The notes below the pieces were generated by a model. That model ran no database searches and had not been told where the DNA came from. It worked only from the letters and a program-made list of their open reading frames with translations. A stretch of DNA of 64,000 nt from Gordionus sp. m RMFG-2023 (Eukaryota > Nematomorpha > Gordioida > Chordodea > Parachordodidae), in the NCBI RefSeq assembly GCF_954871325.1, contig NC_088775.1:17833561-17897560 (forward strand), written 5' to 3'. Shown here piece by piece: positions 21,812 to 33,667 of this stretch. The translations under genes and the position numbers were made by a program. Position 1 is the stretch's first letter; each line of letters starts with the position of its first letter.

Positions 21812-24800
21812 ATGCGGAAATTCCAAGTCGGGAAGAAATAGAAGAAATTCTTAAAATTCACAATGACTATAGAGCCAATGTCAATCCACCTGCACGTGAC
21901 ATGGCTGAATTGGTAATAATCAACCCCGATTAACGAAATACATGTTTCATATATAGCGTTTTTAGTTCACATAGTGTCTAATGTTCTTTAACAAAAATTA
22001 GATTAGAAGACAGTACTGTTGAAAATGCTATATGATGAACACAGCTAACTCATATACAATATATATAATTTTAATATTAGAAATGGACTAGTGAGGGAGC
22101 TTCGAGGGCAGACGCAATGACTCGACGTTGTAATACCAATCATGACATGGATCAAGAGAGATTAATTTATAGTACAATATTTTTTTTTAAATATGCTATT
22201 TTTCTGTAACTCGCAAAGATAATAATAAAGCACGAAACGTTTACAATTGCTAACTTATAAATTTATGACTTGATATAAAATTTAGCAAAAAATCCTGTTA
22301 CCTATTTTCCTAGAAAAAAAAAATTAAATATTTTATTTTTAAGATTATTCAGATGCAGGCCAAAATATACATTGGAATTCACAAATGGATACTTGGAAGG
22401 ATGCCATTAAAGATTGGTACGATGAAGTCAAGGACTTTCAATATGGAGTAGATAATGGTGGTTATGTTTTACATTATACACAAGTAAAAGGCTTAATTAA
22501 TAATCATAACTTCTTCTTACAATGAATTCTAAACGATATAAATATAAAATATTTTAGCCATTTTGCCAGGAATCTATAATTTTTTTCCTTCTAATTTATT
22601 ATCTAATTTATTTAATCACATTTTATTTTTATTATTTTACTAGGTTGTAATATTTTTAAAAATTATATAAACGAATAAATTTTTAAAATGGATTTATAGG
22701 TTTATTAATATGTTTTCGTTTATTTCTTGAAAGTGCATAACCAAATCTCTAATAGAAATGCATTATTTTATCATTATTTAAAACCACTCTTCTATCTTTG
22801 TTTCAAAAGTAAATATGGAAGACCGAGATTTATTGGAAGGTATTTTGATTTTACGATAAATTTATTATTTATAAAGTTAAATTAATTCTATCATTGGATA
22901 ACCTCATCATCAAATTACAAAACAAAAAAAACCGAGGCTTTCTATCTTATACTGTGGGCATTATTTATAGAAAATTAAACATCTGCTTATTATTATTTAT
23001 CATTTACACGGGTTAAGATGGCAAATATCAAATTTAACCCTTAAAAACCTTAAAAAAATTTTATTGTTATAAATTATGAATATCTAAAAAAAAATTAGTT
23101 TTTCGATAAGAATACACTTAAAATAGATAATTCTTGGCACAATAGGATGATAATTAATGAATTATATCACATCTTCCCACTTTTTGCTGAATGATTATAT
23201 TACATAAAAATCTTACCCCCCCCCCCTCTCCAGCCCTTTTATATTTTTTTGTAAAAGGAAATTTAAACCATCAAAATTACCCAATTAAAACCAATATTTC
23301 CATCTCTAGTTCCACTCATATTTCTCCTATCTCCCTTCCACTCTAGTATATTCCAATGATGAAATTGCATCATACTCCCCTCCCCATAATATAATTACCT
23401 GCCATTATTAGATAGTTAGTCGGCTATAGAATCATATTTGTTCCGAGACTTACATCAACGCTAGGAATAACGTCGTCAAATGGTTTCATCTCTAAAACGA
23501 TCCTTACAAATGTAATCGGTAAAAATATCAGAGATTATTGTATAAATATGAACAGAAAATCTACTTAAAATATTTTGCTTGCCTCACAAATTTGCCATTT
23601 TACCCCATCCCGTATTTTCTCCAAGGGTAGTAAGCTAGCTTAAATGGTCTAGAAGTTATTTCAACTTAAAAAAACTCGACTGAATTTACTTATTATTTAA
23701 GATTTTGAGAAATATATCCTATAAATGTTATAAAATTAAAAGATACTTTTGCCTGAAATCAAAAAATACCAAACAAAAAAATTGTTAAACGGCTTGTCAA
23801 TATCTGCAAATCTCCCATCACTATATAAACATATGCTAGATATTATGTATAGAAATATATATAGACCAAATTTTACAATTAACCCTAAAAGATTTTTAGA
23901 AAAGTTATAGACGTTGTTTTTTTATCCCACCTCCATATGTAGGTTAAAAAAAGTAGAATAGCTGTTTTGTAATGAGACCAACGAATATAAATACTATATA
24001 GAGAAAATGTTATAAAATATCATAAATGAGTTCCCAAAATTTCTATTTTTTATAAAGTAAGTTTATAGCATGGAGTGCATAGGGACTCACGTCACCAATT
24101 TTAAAGATTTTAGGAGTCTCTTAAGATAAATTTTTTCTAAAATATTTTTAATAAAATATATTTAATCAAAAAAAATTATCTACCTGAAACAAATTTTTTT
24201 AATAGAGAATATTTTTGAAAAATAATAAATTAGCTAGTATGGGGTGCTACAAAAGAAATTGGATGCTCAAAGACTCAATGCCCCAGGCTAAACATATATA
24301 CTTGCAATTATTACCCAAAGTTAGCAAACTAAATTTAAAATTTTTTTTTCTTAGATACGATCAGGGGCACACTATCCAAGTGCTCTGTGGGGCATGTTTA
24401 TCAAAGTCCCCTTAAATAAACCTCCACACATCTTTTTTTGTAATATTTTAACTTACTAAATTTTATTTAATAATTAACTTAAGTAAGATTATGTGTGAAT
24501 ATATTCCTATACAATATAAATTTTATATGCGGAAATTTACAAATTAGGGCAACTTAAATCATAGAGGCACATGAGTATCATTTTTGTTTTACTAGATACA
24601 GTATCACTATTTATAAACAAATGTTCCATTTTTTTTAAACCATTGATCAAGACATTAAATTTGAATGAAATCATTTCTTCATTAAGTCTGTTTCAATCTA
24701 ATTCTGATAATGAAAAATTTTTTTATTCAAGTCTGATATCATAAACTATTAATTTATTTAAATTCTTTGGATATAATAAATATCGGTAATTAGCTTATGT

Positions 24801-27800
24801 TTTTCGAAACTAATAATTTGGTTTATAATATCTCGAAATATCTCAATCCTGAAGAAGCCAATGGATTCACATGGATGCTGATCTGAACATTCATCATCAA
24901 AATATAATTCCTTCTTGAGATATATCTAGACCTGGCCGCAGGTCATATACGCCGCCGCCGGTGATTTTTGACCACGCAGACCCGATGTAAAAATTTGGTG
25001 ACGTGGCGGCGTGATACATATTTTTTATTATTAAAATTAATATTTATTTTATATATTATTATGAACTGTAATTAGAAGAAAAATAATATTAAATACTTTT
25101 TAAATTATTAAAAAATGCGATTTTAAATTAAAAAATGCGATTTTAAATTAAAAAATGCAATTTTAAATTATTAAAAAATGCGATTTTAAATTATTAAAAA
25201 ATGCGATTTTATTTTTTAAAATTAATAAATAATATTTGTTATAAAACATTTGATTAGTAACAAGATGATATGTTTGTTATTATTTGAGTCTGTTGAAATT
25301 AATTTATAAGGATTATTCTATTCAAATAGTTCATGCGGGGGAAAGATCACCGAAAATTCCCATAATGTTGGGATTGAAGCAAGGTTGTGTTTTATCACCG
25401 ATTTTATTCAACATGGTTATCAACTATATTATAATTAAAGTCAGAGATACACACTCTGCTCAATGGTTTTCTGGAAAATTAAACATTATAGCCTTCGCCG
25501 ATGATTTATGTTTAGTCGGTGAATCGACTCAGGTTTTACAGTCAGCCTTAAATTGTATCATCCTAGAGGCGGGACACTTTGGCCTATTATTAAATAAATA
25601 CAAGTCAAGAGTTATGACGTCCTACTATTCTTCTCCACTGATTAATTTAACTATAGATGGATGTACGATTACTGAAGTATCTACTTTAAAATATCTAGGT
25701 GTTTTATTGGACAGGAAAGGTTGTACAAAAAAAGATCAAAAGGCTAAACTAAATAAGACCAGAATAAAGTATAGGACTCTGATGAAGATCTGGTCCTCAC
25801 AGCAAATTTCGATTCCATTGAAGATTAGACTATTTAAAGTCTTAATTATGGCTTCTCTTTACTACGGTGTAGAAACATGGAACGATACTAAGTCGGATAA
25901 TAACAAGATGCAAATATTTATTAATAAATGTCTGATACATAACTAGAACCTTCTATCCTCGTAATACTACAAATTATAGGCTTTGGGCTAGATGTGATAT
26001 TCTTCCTATTCATAGAATGATAGAATATAGGAAAATCGAGTTGGTGGGCCACATAATAAGACATCCTTCGAACAACTTATTACATCAAGCCCTTATAAAT
26101 CAATCTCAGGAAGACATTGCTCTTAAGCCTTTTCTATCCTTTAAGGGCAGTTGGTTTGGAAGAATGGTAAGATCTTTGGGAGAACTCGATTTATCTTGGG
26201 ATTTTTTAAAGAAGGCTTCATCAGACAGGAAAATTTTCAAATATATTCTGAGTCTCATATATGAACATATGACAAATAACTGCTAAATGAGGTTAATGAT
26301 AACTTTATATTTGATAAACTTTGTTTCAAAATATGTATTTTAAGTTATTTTTTTTCTAGAAATAGGGTTTTTTATAATATTTATTAGGACCTAAGGTTTC
26401 TTTCCATAATCGTCTTAATCATTGTTTATTATAAGTTTTTTTTTTCTCTTATTTAAAGTTTGGCCAAACCTTTTCTCCAAATTTATTATGATTTTTAGTT
26501 TTATTCTATTCTATCCCATTTTAATCATACGTTACTATTTGATATTTTTGTTTAATTTAAAGTTGACCAGGTCTCTTCTTTAATTTATTATAATTTAAGT
26601 TTCTTTTCTTCTTCTCTAAGCCTAGCCCCAATTGTTCTAATTTAAGTAATTGTGATATACTCTTAGGGATCAGTAGTCTTTTCTTATTATTGGCTAAATG
26701 ATAATAGCTCTTCCTTCCTTTATTTAATTATATTTAATTATCCCTTAAAATGTTAATTAGACGGTTGTATTTGGAAGACTTTACACAGTTTTCCTATATC
26801 TATTCAGTTCTCCTTATAATATAATTCTATTTATCTCCTGTTATACTCTTCATTGGAAGGGATTAGTTCCACTCATATATTAGTTTCCTGGGTACAAGGT
26901 TTGTCGGTATCCTGAGAAAAAAATCGGCATAATTATGTGAAGGATGGGCCTTCATATAATTCACGTTCGCTCATTTTGGGCAGGTCTATGACCAACGTGC
27001 AAGATAAGATAAGATAAGATAGTAATTTACAGAAAAGGTATTGAAATATTATTATATATTTTATTCTTTTAATTTTTAATGTTTCAATCTTTTGTAAAAG
27101 ACTATCAATTATCATATAAGGAGTAATACAATATTTTCTTATTGCAATCTATAACTCATCATATAAAATTTATTTTTTATCATACACGGAAATTTTAATT
27201 AATGAATTTTATTTTATTGCCATTATAACATATATAAACATAGCAGGACTAAAGCAATTATTGGATGCAGTATTGTAATACCTTGTAATAAAATATAGTA
27301 TATCCTTGCAAGTAAAACATTCTTTTGCATGGAAATATTTTGTATTAATATTAAAACTGACACAAATAATAAGAGAACCAGTGTTGCTGCAGGTAAAGTC
27401 TTTTGTAATATATGCTTGTAAATAGAACTTGATAAAGATGGAGAGGACGAAAATAATTATTCATTTTCAGAGTAAATTTTTTGATTATTTTTAAAATATT
27501 TGTGAATTTTTTAATTAGTTATTCAAAAAATATCAGCACATCAAACATAACAAAACATTTATTCGACAAACATGACTTATCATGTAAAGAAGAAATATCT
27601 AAACAAAATTTAAAATTATTTTCAAACACATTTGTAAAAGATACAAATGACCCAATAAAAGATAAAAAATGGACTCTGGTAAGGAATTATGTTCTCATGT
27701 GTTGCAAGGATTTAATGTCATTCTCTTCTATAAATAATACTGGAGTGCAAGATTTTCTAAAGGATATTTCTAAAATAATTATAATTTTTTATAGAGCAAT

Positions 27801-30800
27801 CTTAATTTTTATTTTAACTGTTAAAATATCTAATTATTTTATAATAGAATATTTAAATAACTTTCCGAGATAGAAAAAGTTGAAAATGAATTTGATTCAG
27901 GATCCAAAAAATCAAATGGTTAAGAATACATGACTCAATGTAAAGAAAAGTGTTCATCTAGGAGCAGGGGTTCGAACCGAACCGCAAAACCGGAATGAAC
28001 CGTTATGATTTTCAGAACCGTAACCTTAACCGAACCGTTATGAAGATAATATTAAAAGAGCGAACCGAACCGGTTCAAAACGGTTTTAAAAATAATTAAT
28101 TTTAAATTATTAACCTAAATTTTAATTTTCCTTGGGGGCATTTTTTAAATTGGTGATTTCTTTTCAAATTAAATATTTCTATATTATCAACATTATATAT
28201 CAAATTAAATATTTTTATATTATCAACATTATATATCAAATAATACCAGGTTTGTTGTTTTTTCTTTAAATACTTAATTTATAAGAGATTAGACAATTTA
28301 TTTGTTAATTAAATAAGATATCTTAAAATCATTAGTGACATATTAAAAGCTTTATATCCAGCATATGTTTTGACAAAATATTTACAAAGTGAACAATTGA
28401 CAATGGGCGATTTTTATGCTGCGTGGATCAAATGTCTCATGCAAACGAGTAAAGTAGACACTCCATTTGCCAGACTTTTAGTTTCTACGATGAAAGCAAG
28501 AGAAATAAATTTCAAAAATGAAGTTTTTTGCTCTGCTATTTATCTCGACCCTAGATATAATGTATTTTTAACTTTTGAAGAAAGAGAGATCGCCAGAAAA
28601 CATCTTTGTAAAACTTGGAACTTGATACAAAATCTAAATAATCAGAATATTGAAATTCTAAATACTATGCCTACGCGTTCGTATTCGAAGGATAATTTAG
28701 ATGATGATTTTGAAGATTTATTAAAGTCGCATGAAAGTCTTAATAGGAATAATTCTCAGGGCATCGAAAATTATAATAAATGTATAGAAATAGAATATAT
28801 AATTCGGTCATTTGATAATATAGAAAGATTAGAAAAAGATACTAATCTTTTGAATTATTGGGAAAATGTAAAGAATAGTATGCCAGAACTTTATAAGTTA
28901 GCTATAACTGTGCTAGCAGTTCCAGCTACGCAGGTCTCCGTAGAAAGAGCATTTTCAAGCCTTAAGTTTATACTCTCTGCGCAGAGAACTAAATTAAATC
29001 CTGAAATATTAGAAAATATTTTAGTTATCCGTTCGAATTCTCTTTTTAAACCTAAATAGTATAGTATACATATTATTTTATTCATTATTGTATTTACGCA
29101 TGTTTGTTTTTATCTTATTTATTTATGAAATAAAACTAATTTGTCTAATTTATATTTCCTAAATTTAATAAAAATATCTATTAGATTATCATGGATAAAT
29201 TAAATAAGAAATTATAAACTAAAAAGATTTTTCTCTAAAATTAATAAATACATGGTTAATGATTAATTTTTTTTAAAATTAAATTTATAAAAACCGGAAC
29301 AAACCGAAAAGAACCGTTATAAATTATAAACCGAACCGAACCGATATGATTTTTTTTAAAAAACCGAAATGGAACAAAACCTTTATAAAATTTTAAACTA
29401 AAAACCGGAATGAACCGAACCGTTAGACTAAATGGTTCGAAACCCTGTCTAGGAGAATATGATCGAATGTTTGGGGTATGGATTACATAATCTATTGACA
29501 GTCGATGGAATAAAAAATAAAATAGAAAATCCCATTAAAAAGTGAGAAAATTATAGTTGCTTTAAGATTCAAAACAGCAGATTTTGAAAATATAAACGAT
29601 ATCGAAAATAGGAAATGTTTTTCGATATCATTTACATCGGATATTTTAGATTTGGATGATAATGATTAGTTTTATGAAGATCATTTTAGGAGAAATCATG
29701 AAAAAAACATAAAACCTTAAAATTAAATGTGCCTACACGTTGGCATAAACTTCGAATGGGACTTGGTGCATGAACTTTTTAATTTTCTTAAAACCTTCAG
29801 AAAAACTGTTGAATTCTTATCCGCTCTAAAAGGATTTATTATAAATTAATCCTTATTATCTCGTAGTGAAATTAAAAATCATTTAATCGTAAAAGAATAT
29901 GATATTCCTCTCATTGCATCCCTTATATAAAATATGCTTACTAAATTTGATCATAGATTTCCAATAACCGATCTTCAGGTAGTATTTTTAAATACTTAAA
30001 TTAGTTTTTTTTAAAATATTATTTCCTTTGTTTAATTTTTTACTTAGGTGTTAGGGCACTTTTGCATTCACGTTTTCAATCTAAAAACATTGTAAATGAA
30101 AAGGAAAAAAATATTACTCCAGTGCAATTATTATGTCAACCCGCTACCTCTCTGTTACCTCACACGGAGGAATTAACCGAATGTGAAACGACGGAAGTTG
30201 CTTCAGAATTCAATTATCTCAAGTCATTGGTTACGAATTATCCATTCATAACAATAATTTGGAACAACAGGATTATTTAACTAGTCTAGAAAAAGAGTAT
30301 TCATATTTTCGCCATATAATTTAGAGATGATTTTATAAGAGCATTGGATCTTCCTAAGCTTTCAATATTAGCTAGAAAGGTCCTGTGCGATCCAGATACG
30401 AGCACACCCAGCGAGTTTGTATTTTCCATAGCTGGGCTCACTCTGAACTCTAAAAGATCATCATTATGTTTTATAAATTTAAATTATTATTTATACATGA
30501 TTAACTTAATAAAATCATTAAATTATAGTTAAACATAAAAAAGCATAAATTTTATTATATAAGTGTTTCCTATAATTTTAATTAAAAAATTTAAGTTAGA
30601 AAAATATTTGACGCCGCCGCGCTGCCGATAATGCTGTCGGCGCACAGGTCTTATTAATTTCTACGGAAGGCACTTATTTTATTATTAAATTTTATTTTAT
30701 TAACACTCAAAAATATATATTTTTACAGTCTATATATACAATAATATTATACACAAATTAAGTTAGTTAAAAAATAGTTTTTACATATCAAAAAAAGAAA

Positions 30801-32123
30801 AGTATAATAAGTTTTTAAAAGGTTATATAAATCTATTTCAAAAAACGAAAAAGAAAGAATTACGAAAAGGTCGTCCGAACCTTATTTGTCAAAGGTCTTA
30901 ATTTATTTTACAAAAAGAAAAAGAAAGAAAAAATATAAAAAGTTTTAACATTCAAAAAATATATATTTAACAGGTCTAGATATATTTTATGAGATATTCC
31001 ACTTTCTATCAAATTTTATCTATTAAAAGCATTACAGATAATTTCTCATTATGCTAATTACATCTTTACAGCTTGATGTATGTAAGAAAATAATAGTGTT
31101 AATTCATGATTATAATCTCATCCATCAATTATTTATCTAAGATTTTAGTTCGTATATTTTTTGGTATACGTTGCATACATAAAATTTAAAATATAAATCG
31201 GCATAGAAATAGAAACTTTCTAAAATAATGTTTCAAAAATTGAATTGTACTGAATACTGGTTTAGTAAAATAGATAATTATTTATATTTATAATTATTTA
31301 TATGCTGTTACATTATCGGTTAGTAGAAATAAAAAAAATACACAATTTTATTAGCCTAAATGTAGAATGAGGATAGAGGAAATAAAATATGTTTATGAAT
31401 TGATGCTAAGTTTGTAATAATATTAAGTAAGGATAGAAAATAACTAGCATTAGTCGCTCATTCAAATATTATTTTCAATTTTTTTAAAGTTCATTTATGG
31501 GTCCCAAAACCTACATGATGTTTTGTTTCCTCGAGAAGTCTTTCAGTTGTCCCAAAATGTGTATGTTTAAGGGACCCATGATATGTGATCTGCTAATATA
31601 TGACCAGCCCTTCATGTGCAGATTACAAAATGAGGTATATACATCTGTTACTGGTGGTGTGCACACTTATGAATCGATCATTATAGATTTAAAATATTAT
31701 GTCATAGGAAAAAACATAATAACAATATTATACATTTAAAAAATTTTTTAGAGGTAATTCGCCTTATTATGAACCGTATGAAAGATCAAATGTTCAATCA
31801 TGCGATGGCTGTTTAAAAGGTGGTGTGTGTTCAACGGGGGCTTATGCTGGAAAATTGTTAAAAGAATGCGGTAAAAAAAATATCCGTTATTATATAATAA
31901 ATAATATATAAAAATCAGAAATTTATTTAATTTAAAAAATATACAACTATTTGATAACAATAATTTCAATTTTTTTTAAAATATAGATGAATTTTGCGTA
32001 AACCATTATACCAATTGCAATTTTTTAGCTGATACCGAAGGTTATTGTTCTGGTAAGAATTCGGATAAATGTGTTAAATCCTGTAATCCTAAATGCAAGC
32101 CCGGAATTAAAAGGGGTTGTTAA
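21812..32123 (+). CDS. CAP/CRISP-like secreted protein gene with ShKT-type C-terminal domain (partial exon set)
   Basis: Exons seen: 21812-21912, 22081-22171, 22353-22483, 31752-31870 and 31987-32123. All have AG/GT-type borders and the phases of adjacent exons agree. Exon 1 gives ILKIHNDYRANVNPPA, the opening helix of a CAP domain. Exon 2 gives KWTSEGASRADAMTRRC. Exon 3 gives AGQNIHWNS, WKDAIKDWYDEVKDF and GGYVLHYTQ, a CAP signature ending at the usual HYTQ splice point. Exon 4 gives GNSPYYEPYERS and a Cys-rich hinge. Exon 5 gives a six-Cys ShKT/CRISP module (CVNHYTNC...KCVKSCNPKC) and a stop. CAP proteins are secreted, and many bind lipids or act on channels. I did not find the signal-peptide exon or the exon after HYTQ (second half of the CAP domain). 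The gap between exons 3 and 4 is about 9 kb and is filled by nested transposons. Confidence 0.8.
22484..24926 (+). other. Intronic stretch of the CAP gene, no exon found
   Basis: AT-rich, with a C-run near 23218. One fair acceptor (tttttttcttag, 24345-24356) is followed by a short frame containing GHTIQVL, but it does not continue a CAP domain convincingly. The missing CAP exon may lie here but I could not see it. Confidence 0.45.
25093..25215 (+). repeat. Short tandem repeat with AAAAAATGCGATTTTAAATT, 5 copies
   Basis: Five units of 20-23 bp (TTAAAAAATGCGATTTTAAA). They lie inside hAT-2, just before the LINE fragment. Confidence 0.9.
25280..27022 (+). mobile_element. 5'-truncated LINE (reverse transcriptase palm to 3' end) inserted in hAT-2
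   Basis: The frame at 25284-25946 carries LKQGCVLSPILFNMV and the catalytic FADD box (IIAFADDLCLVGES), then STLKYLGVLLDRKG. After one break, 26017-26286 continues with the C-terminal RKIELVGHIIRHP segment typical of LINE proteins whose RT is followed by an H-rich region. The endonuclease and the start of the RT are missing. The 3' end is about 700 nt of non-coding DNA closing in (GATAA)n at 27000-27020. Such a microsatellite tail is typical of LINEs that prime on a short repeat. The clade cannot be fixed by eye (RTE/R4-like is possible). Target duplication not identified. Confidence 0.78.
27481..27873 (+). pseudogene. hAT-2 transposase, BED-finger end and start of core
   Basis: The minimal piece STSNITKHLFDKHDL holds the final His pair of a BED zinc finger. 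The sequence after it (KWTLVRNYVLMCC, SINNTGVQDFLKDI) fits a hAT N-terminal region. It ends about 90 bp before the target duplication of hAT-1 (27957), which splits the gene. The likely exon start is an acceptor around 27470, and the cysteine half of the finger was not located. Confidence 0.55.
27965..29447 (+). mobile_element. hAT DNA transposon (hAT-1), 1.48 kb, with perfect 8-bp target duplication
   Basis: Terminal repeats CAGGGGTTCGAACC (27965) and, on the other strand, CAGGGTTTCGAACC (29447) agree at 13 of 14 bases. The flanks TCTAGGAG at 27957-27964 and 29448-29455 are identical. The subterminal regions are packed with AACCGAACCG / CGGTTCGGTT words on both sides (27975-28085, 29290-29435), as expected for hAT transposase binding. 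It encodes only the C-terminal part of a transposase (28325-29059), so it is probably non-autonomous. The insertion lies inside hAT-2 and is therefore younger. Confidence 0.93.
28325..29059 (+). CDS. C-terminal half of hAT-1 transposase with dimerisation domain
   Basis: The frame is open for at least 229 codons and also upstream of its first Met at 28370, where ISDILKALYPAYVLTKYL fits the family. Then come LTMGDFYAAWIKCLM, CSAIYLDPRYNVFL and, at the end, LAVPATQVSVERAFSSLKFI followed by RTKLNPEILENILVIRSN, the hAT C-terminal dimerisation block. The first two catalytic acidic residues lie in the missing N-terminal part, so this piece alone cannot transpose DNA. An open frame of this length in such AT-rich DNA suggests recent loss of the rest, or use as a truncated protein. 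A 5' exon could splice in at the AG near 28330. Confidence 0.8.
   Translation, partial: KIISDILKALYPAYVLTKYLQSEQLTMGDFYAAWIKCLMQTSKVDTPFARLLVSTMKAREINFKNEVFCSAIYLDPRYNVFLTFEEREIARKHLCKTWNLIQNLNNQNIEILNTMPTRSYSKDNLDDDFEDLLKSHESLNRNNSQGIENYNKCIEIEYIIRSFDNIERLEKDTNLLNYWENVKNSMPELYKLAITVLAVPATQVSVERAFSSLKFILSAQRTKLNPEILENILVIRSNSLFKPK
29456..30532 (+). pseudogene. hAT-2 transposase, second part after the hAT-1 insertion
   Basis: Broken frames give EIKNHLIVKEYDIPLIA and TKFDHRFPITDLQ (about 29860-29975), then the Gln/Thr-rich linker 30062-30280, then LPKLSILARKVLCDPDTS and AGLTLNSKRSSL (30344-30460), the hAT dimerisation end. The order is right for a hAT of the Ac/Zbed type. Several frame breaks are present and the start is cut by hAT-1. 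Confidence 0.65.
30654..31490. other. Intronic, no gene seen
   Basis: AT-rich with A-rich purine tracts (AAAAAGAAAAAGAAAG near 30790-30940). No exon or element end recognised. Confidence 0.5.
31491..31736 (+). other. Possible unassigned Cys-containing exon of the CAP gene
   Basis: A T-rich acceptor (tttttttaaag, to 31490) and a good donor (GAG|gtatat, near 31635) bound a short segment. One frame reads MFCFLEKSFSCPKMCMF and MICDLLIYDQPFMCRL. The cysteines and the position before exon 4 are suggestive, but the sequence does not match the expected second half of a CAP domain. It may be chance. Confidence 0.25.
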
Positions 32124-32197
32124 TTTTTTTTTAGAAATAAAATAACAAATTAGTATTATAATAACTATTATACAAAAAAAAATACCAAAATATAAAG

Positions 32198-32392
32198 ATC
32201 AAAATAATGAGTATAAAGATCAAAATAAAGAATATAATGACCAAAATAAAGGTAAGGATTATGTTAAATGCGTGGATTATGATTCTCTCACTTGCAAAAG
32301 AATTGTTAACGAGGGTGATTGTTCAAATTATATGCAACATTGTGTCAAATCTTGTAATCCTGCTTGCAAGTCCGGTAATAATATGAGTTAAA
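32198..32392 (+). CDS. Second ShKT-type exon downstream of the CAP gene stop
   Basis: After an AG at 32196-32197 the frame reads a hydrophilic repeat (EYKDQNK, EYNDQNK), then CVDYDSLTC...DCSNYMQHCVKSCNPACKSG, a six-Cys ShKT-like module clearly related to exon 5, then a stop. The exon starts in the same phase as exon 5. An in-frame donor-like site (TCTG|gtaaga) inside exon 5 would allow a join to this exon in place of the exon-5 end. That is inference only. It may be an alternative last exon or a tandem duplicate. Confidence 0.55.
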
Positions 32393-32483
32393 AATTTTTA
32401 TAACAAAAGTTATATATTTCATAATAAAATTATACAATTATATAATGATTACAATTATACTATATTTACCAAAATATCTAAAT

Positions 32484-32600
32484 CCCAGAAAGTGATGATA
32501 ATTTTAAATGCATGGGTATATCTAGTTTTAAAAAGGATTATTATTCATTTACAAATAAAATTGTGTCAAATCTTGTAATCACGAATGCAAGCGATCATAA
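32484..32600 (+). pseudogene. Third ShKT-type exon, decayed
   Basis: An acceptor-like cccag precedes a piece related to the two ShKT modules upstream, recognisable by a CVKSCNHEC-like end. It looks broken and lacks the full cysteine set. Confidence 0.45.
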
Positions 32601-32974
32601 TTATTCAGGGTTTTTCTACGATGGAAGGGTGGGGGGAGGGGTTAATATAAGGAAAGCTTTTCTCTCATAAATTTTATTAGAGGTCTTGGTTCAATTATTG
32701 TAGGCCTTTGGCTTAAAAAATAATTTTGGTTTTTCACTTTTTTAAAAATGTTTTTTTCTAAATTACAGTCTTTATTCTAAAAATTATCAACTTTTACTTA
32801 TTTTTCTTTCAAATTCTTGTTTATGGGGATATTAATTTTATTACACATTTTTGGGGGAGAGTGTGGTTGTGGGGGAAGGAGGAAGGGGGGGGGGAGGTGT
32901 AAGAATTTCTTTATTGGCTTAAAGTGATATTTATGAGAATAGGTTAATTTTTCCAACCACCCTTCTGGTTATGC

Positions 32975-33052
32975 CTATGCAGGCGATATTAAAAAACATC
33001 ATAATCCCTGTAACCCAAAATGCCCATACAATAAGAAGATAATTTTAAATTT
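32975..33052 (+). pseudogene. Fourth ShKT-type remnant
   Basis: A short frame with HHNPCNPKCPYNKK echoes the CNPKC ends of the modules at 31987 and 32198. Only the end of a module remains. G-rich low-complexity DNA lies between it and the third copy. Confidence 0.35.
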
Positions 33053-33574
33053 CTAAAAAAATGATTAGGATAATTGATATTACAGTCTTCTATTTATGAT
33101 GAGTTAAACAGGGATATTTGAAAGTTAATATACAAATCATTAATTTATAGTAATAATTTAATATTTTATATTATTTAGTTATTGTGATGAGAAGAAAAAA
33201 AACGATTTTCCAAGTATGATGTGATCATATAAATTTTAACCATTATAAGATGTTTAATTTCTCAAAATGGACCCAAAAATTATTAGGTTGTGATAATTAT
33301 TTTATAATATGTTATGTACAATAAACGCCATCTTGTGATTTAAATATGATAATTATTTTCTTATTTTTATTATTTATAATTTACAATCAAACCTGTATGA
33401 TTATGCATCGTTTGAGCCAAAATTTTGCCCAACTTAGACAGTTGTCCAATTTATCACTTTTTAATTTTTTTTGATTTGAAAAAACATTTTATCATCTATT
33501 GTATTCTTAGTTTAGTAAATAGTGAGATTACTTTTAACCATTTATAAATTCATCAAAATTATGAGCAAAATAAT
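33053..33574. other. No gene seen
   Basis: AT-rich DNA between the ShKT remnants and the next hAT element. No repeat or coding signal. Confidence 0.5.
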
Positions 33575-33667
33575 GAATTTATCAAAAAAATGTGGTAACT
33601 GTATCTGTATCTAGATAGATTTTTGATTAAAGTACCTGTATCTGTATCTAGATATTATTTTAGACAT

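Larger units (their letters stand above)
24927..30653 (+). mobile_element. hAT DNA transposon (hAT-2) in the CAP gene intron, carrying two nested insertions
   Basis: Left end AGACCTGGCCGCAGG (24928). Reverse complement of the right end AGACCTGTGCGCCGAC (right end near 30651). Both are followed by GCC-rich subterminal DNA (GCCGCCGCCGG; GCGCGGCGGCG). Inside on the plus strand are a BED-type finger end (STSNITKHLFDKH, about 27538) and, after an interrupting hAT, transposase pieces (about 29750-29990) and the C-terminal dimerisation motif LPKLSILARKVLCDPDTSTPSE (about 30346). No convincing 8-bp target duplication. The gene is broken. The 3' ends of hAT-2 and of the hAT at 55745 share TGTGCGCCGAC. 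Confidence 0.7.

Noticed and set aside
24215-24415. Exon with GHTIQVL as the missing CAP motif GHYTQVVW
   Set aside because: HYTQ is already encoded at the end of exon 3, and the following residues do not fit the domain.
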